A stretch of 64,000 nt of DNA from NCBI GenBank assembly GCA_036000105.1, contig DASYGE010000010.1:62001-126000 (forward strand). Reading direction: 5' to 3'. The translations under genes and the position numbers were made by a program. The notes below the pieces were generated by a model. That model searched no databases. It had not been told where the DNA came from and saw only the letters and a program-made list of their open reading frames with translations. How positions within the stretch are numbered: position 1 is the first letter of the stretch; each line of letters begins with the position of its first letter. This document shows, piece after piece, positions 61,938 to 64,000 of the stretch. This DNA is from DASUBN01 sp036000105. GTDB lineage: Bacteria > Pseudomonadota > Gammaproteobacteria > Natronospirales > REEB76.

Positions 61938-62210
61938 ATGAACAAGGCTGAACTGATCCACGCTGTGGCTGAAGCGACCAAACTGTCCCAGGCTGATGCG
62001 GACCGGGCCGTGGCCGCAGTCCTGGGCGGCATCACCAGCGCGCTCGTGAAGGGTGAGCAGGTGGTACTCGTCGGTTTCGGCACCTTCACGGTGAAGCAGC
62101 GCGCCGCCCGCACGGGCCGCAATCCACAGACTGGCCAGACCATCCACATCGCCGCGAGCAAAGTACCCGGCTTCAAAGCTGGCAAAGCCTTGAAGGATGC
62201 CGTAAACTAA
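61938..62210 (+). CDS. hupB: DNA-binding protein HU
   Basis: A 90-residue nucleoid protein: MNKAELIHAVAEATKLSQAD start, VGFGTFTVKQRAARTGRNPQ arm region with the intercalating Pro, and KVPGFKAGKALKDAVN end. Location after lon matches hupB. Start at 61938, not the upstream in-frame ATG at 61902, by homology. Only 18 bases separate its stop from tRNA-Val. Confidence 0.97.
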   Translation: MNKAELIHAVAEATKLSQADADRAVAAVLGGITSALVKGEQVVLVGFGTFTVKQRAARTGRNPQTGQTIHIAASKVPGFKAGKALKDAVN

Positions 62211-62228
62211 CGCGCTCTGCCGGCTAAG

Positions 62229-62304
62229 GGGTGCTTAGCTCAGCTGGTAGAGCGCCGCTTTTACACGGCGGAAGTCGTGGGTTCGAGTCCCTCAGCACCC
62301 ACCA
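62229..62304 (+). tRNA. tRNA-Val (anticodon TAC)
   Basis: A 76-base cloverleaf. Acceptor GGGTGCT/AGCACCC, anticodon loop TTTACAC, T-loop GGTTCGAGTCC, encoded CCA. No promoter fits between it and hup. Confidence 0.95.
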
Positions 62305-62313
62305 GCAGCAAGT

Positions 62314-62390
62314 GGAGCGGTAGTTCAGCTGGTTAGAATACCGGCCTGTCACGCCGGGGGTCGCGGGTTCGAGTCCCGTCCGCTCCGCCA
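62314..62390 (+). tRNA. tRNA-Asp (anticodon GTC)
   Basis: A 77-base cloverleaf. Acceptor GGAGCGG/CCGCTCC, anticodon arm CCGGC-CTGTCAC-GCCGG, encoded CCA. Nine bases after tRNA-Val. Confidence 0.95.
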
Positions 62391-62406
62391 TTTGTCTTTA
62401 AGAACG

Positions 62407-62436
62407 AAGGGCGCCTTAGGGCGCCCTTCTTGTTCG
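62407..62436 (+). terminator. Intrinsic terminator after tRNA-Asp
   Basis: AAGGGCGCC, loop TTAG, GGCGCCCTT (62407-62428), followed by CTTGTT. It ends the hup-tRNA unit 28 bases before ppiD. Confidence 0.75.
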
Positions 62437-62456
62437 AGCCTTAAGAGGTCGACCGC

Positions 62457-64000
62457 ATGGTGATTCAAGCGCTGCGCGACAACATGCCGAAATGGATCAC
62501 GGCGATAGTCCTCGCCCTGATCATCGGACCCTTCGCGCTCTGGGGCATCAATTCCTATTTCACCGCTTCCAGCGACAACTCCGTCGCCACGGTGAACGGC
62601 GATGAGATATCCCCGGCCGATTTCGAACGGGCCTACCAGGGCCAGTACCAGCGCCTGCAGCAGTTCTACGGTACCAGTTTCCGCCCCGGCATGATCGACG
62701 AGAAGCAGCTCAGGCAGCAGGTGCTGGATAACCTGATCAACGAGACCTTGCTCGACCAGCAGGTGGCCAAGCAGCATTATTCCGTGGGCGACGCCCAGCT
62801 GGTGGAAGCCATCCAGAAGATCCCGGCTTTCCAGGTGGAGGGCAAGTTCTCCGCCCAGGCCTACAGCTCCGCGCTGGCGGCTTCCGGCATGACGCCCTCC
62901 GAGTTCGAGGCACGTGATCGCCAGAGTATCGAAGTAGGGCAGGTACAGAACTCCATCCAGGACAGCGCCATCGCCACGCCGGCGGAACTCAGCGCCCAGA
63001 TCGCCGCCCGCGATCAGCAGCGCGAGGTCTCCTATATCGACGTGAACACCGTCTATCTCCTGGGCGCGCAGCAGGTGAGCGATGCCGACGTGGCCGCCTA
63101 CTACAAGGCCCATGGCAAGGATTTCATGACCCCCGAGAAGGTCAGCCTGGCCTACGTCGACCTCGACGAAGCCAACCTGGCGAAGCAGGTACAGCCGAGC
63201 GACGCGGAGCTGCAGGCCGTGTACCAGCAGCAGATGGACAGCTTCAAGCAGGGCGAGACCCGCGAGGCCAGGCATATCCTGATCGCGGTGAACGGCACCG
63301 ATCCCAAGGTCGATGCTGCCGCCAAGGCCAAATCAGAAGACATACTCAAGCAGCTCAAGGCAGGCGGAGATTTCGCCAAACTCGCCGCCAAGTACTCCGA
63401 CGACCCGGGCTCCGCCAAGGCCGGCGGCGACTTGGGCAAGGTGTCTCGTGGCATCATGGTCAAGCCCTTCGAGGACGCCCTGTTCGCCCTGCAGAAGCCC
63501 GGCGACATCGCGGGTCCCGTGCGCACCCAGTTCGGTTATCACATCATCCAGCTGGAAGGCATCGATGCGGCTGCCCAGAAGCCGTTCTCCGAGGTCCGTG
63601 CGCAGCTGGCCGCCGACTACCAGAAGAAGAAGGCGGACGACCAATACTTCACCCTGGGCGATCAGCTCGCCAACCTGTCCTACGAACACCCGGCTTCCCT
63701 GGACGAGGTGAGCGAGCAGCTCAACCTGCCGGTGCAGAGCGTGGACGATGTGACCCGTGACGTCGGTACCGGCATAGGCGCCAATGCGGACGTGCGTAAG
63801 GCCGCGTTCAGCGACCAGGTGCTGGTCCAGGGTAACAACAGTGAACCCATCCAGCTCGGGACCAACCATGCGGTGGTCATCCGGGTGAAGGGCCATACAC
63901 CCAGTGAGCCCAAGAGACTGGACGATGTGCGCTCGCAGATCTACAGCATCCTCAAGCAACAACGTGCCACCGAGGCAGCTTCCAAGCTCGCCATCAGCCT
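62457..64000 (+). CDS. ppiD: Periplasmic chaperone PpiD (SurA/parvulin family), 3' truncated by window
   Basis: The frame is open from ATG 62457 to the window end (514 codons). Cytoplasmic start MVIQALRDNMPKWIT, one membrane helix (about 13-31), SurA_N-type region (VNGDEISPADFERAYQGQYQ), and a parvulin domain at about 268-365 (TREARHILIAV; YSDDPGSAKAGGDLGKV; FGYHIIQLEGI). It aids folding of exported proteins leaving the Sec translocon. Order lon-hup-ppiD is conserved; the tRNA pair is inserted between hup and ppiD. Confidence 0.95.
   Translation, partial: MVIQALRDNMPKWITAIVLALIIGPFALWGINSYFTASSDNSVATVNGDEISPADFERAYQGQYQRLQQFYGTSFRPGMIDEKQLRQQVLDNLINETLLDQQVAKQHYSVGDAQLVEAIQKIPAFQVEGKFSAQAYSSALAASGMTPSEFEARDRQSIEVGQVQNSIQDSAIATPAELSAQIAARDQQREVSYIDVNTVYLLGAQQVSDADVAAYYKAHGKDFMTPEKVSLAYVDLDEANLAKQVQPSDAELQAVYQQQMDSFKQGETREARHILIAVNGTDPKVDAAAKAKSEDILKQLKAGGDFAKLAAKYSDDPGSAKAGGDLGKVSRGIMVKPFEDALFALQKPGDIAGPVRTQFGYHIIQLEGIDAAAQKPFSEVRAQLAADYQKKKADDQYFTLGDQLANLSYEHPASLDEVSEQLNLPVQSVDDVTRDVGTGIGANADVRKAAFSDQVLVQGNNSEPIQLGTNHAVVIRVKGHTPSEPKRLDDVRSQIYSILKQQRATEAASKLAIS

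Overview
The window is a G+C-rich, gene-dense chromosome segment of a Gram-negative bacterium, most likely a gammaproteobacterium. It carries LPS and outer-membrane genes (lpxH, a beta-barrel porin), type IV pilus regulators (fimV, a FimX-like protein), a complete EF-P lysylation set (epmB-efp-epmA), and the syntenic blocks asd-fimV-truA-trpF-trpB-trpA-accD-folC-dedD-cvpA-purF and tig-clpP-clpX-lon-hup-ppiD. I cannot name the genus. The rubrerythrin / heterodisulfide-reductase-like / DUF3501 / ferritin-like cluster suggests a lineage with iron-sulfur or micro-oxic metabolism, but that is inference.

Layout. 1-3.2 kb: MacAB-like export genes (permease cut by the window start) and a DoxX protein. 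3.2-7.6 kb: an accessory block, AT-rich at its 5' end, with three unrecognised genes and a CoiA-like nuclease, bounded by repetitive hairpin DNA. 7.6-16.2 kb, minus strand: folE2, dxs, a KdpE/short-KdpD pair with a porin, ispA and xseB; the Kdp/porin block splits the usual xseB-ispA-dxs cluster. 16.2-19.5 kb: rubrerythrin behind a palindromic operator and flanked by inverted hairpin repeats, then an Fe-S oxidoreductase, an EncFtn-type ferritin and DUF3501. 19.5-26.3 kb: parE, parC, FimX-like protein. 26.4-31.6 kb: EF-P module, free-Met sulfoxide reductase, and psd with two copper-delivery proteins. 31.7-49.1 kb: prmB, aroC, asd, fimV, truA, trpFBA, accD, folC, dedD, cvpA, purF, then a run of small redox/RNA-modification genes ending in miaE. 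49.2-54.4 kb: lpxH, a lipoprotein cyclophilin, gltX, cysS, folD. 54.5-55.6 kb: tRNA cluster (Pro, Arg, His, Lys, Leu) with tRNA-Lys fragments and a tandem repeat. 55.7-64 kb: tig, clpP, clpX, lon, hup, tRNA-Val, tRNA-Asp and a 3'-truncated ppiD.

Most of the window is housekeeping. The less ordinary material is: (i) four copies of an intergenic element of about 120-145 bp whose terminal arms and internal hairpin change sequence while keeping self-complementarity; (ii) an inverted pair of three-hairpin repeats around the rubrerythrin gene; (iii) a 7-1-7 type palindrome over the rubrerythrin -10 box; (iv) an EncFtn-type ferritin without targeting tail or encapsulin; (v) direct repeats seeded from the 3' end of tRNA-Lys; (vi) the accessory block with the CoiA-like nuclease. 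No CRISPR array, rRNA gene or intact insertion sequence was seen.
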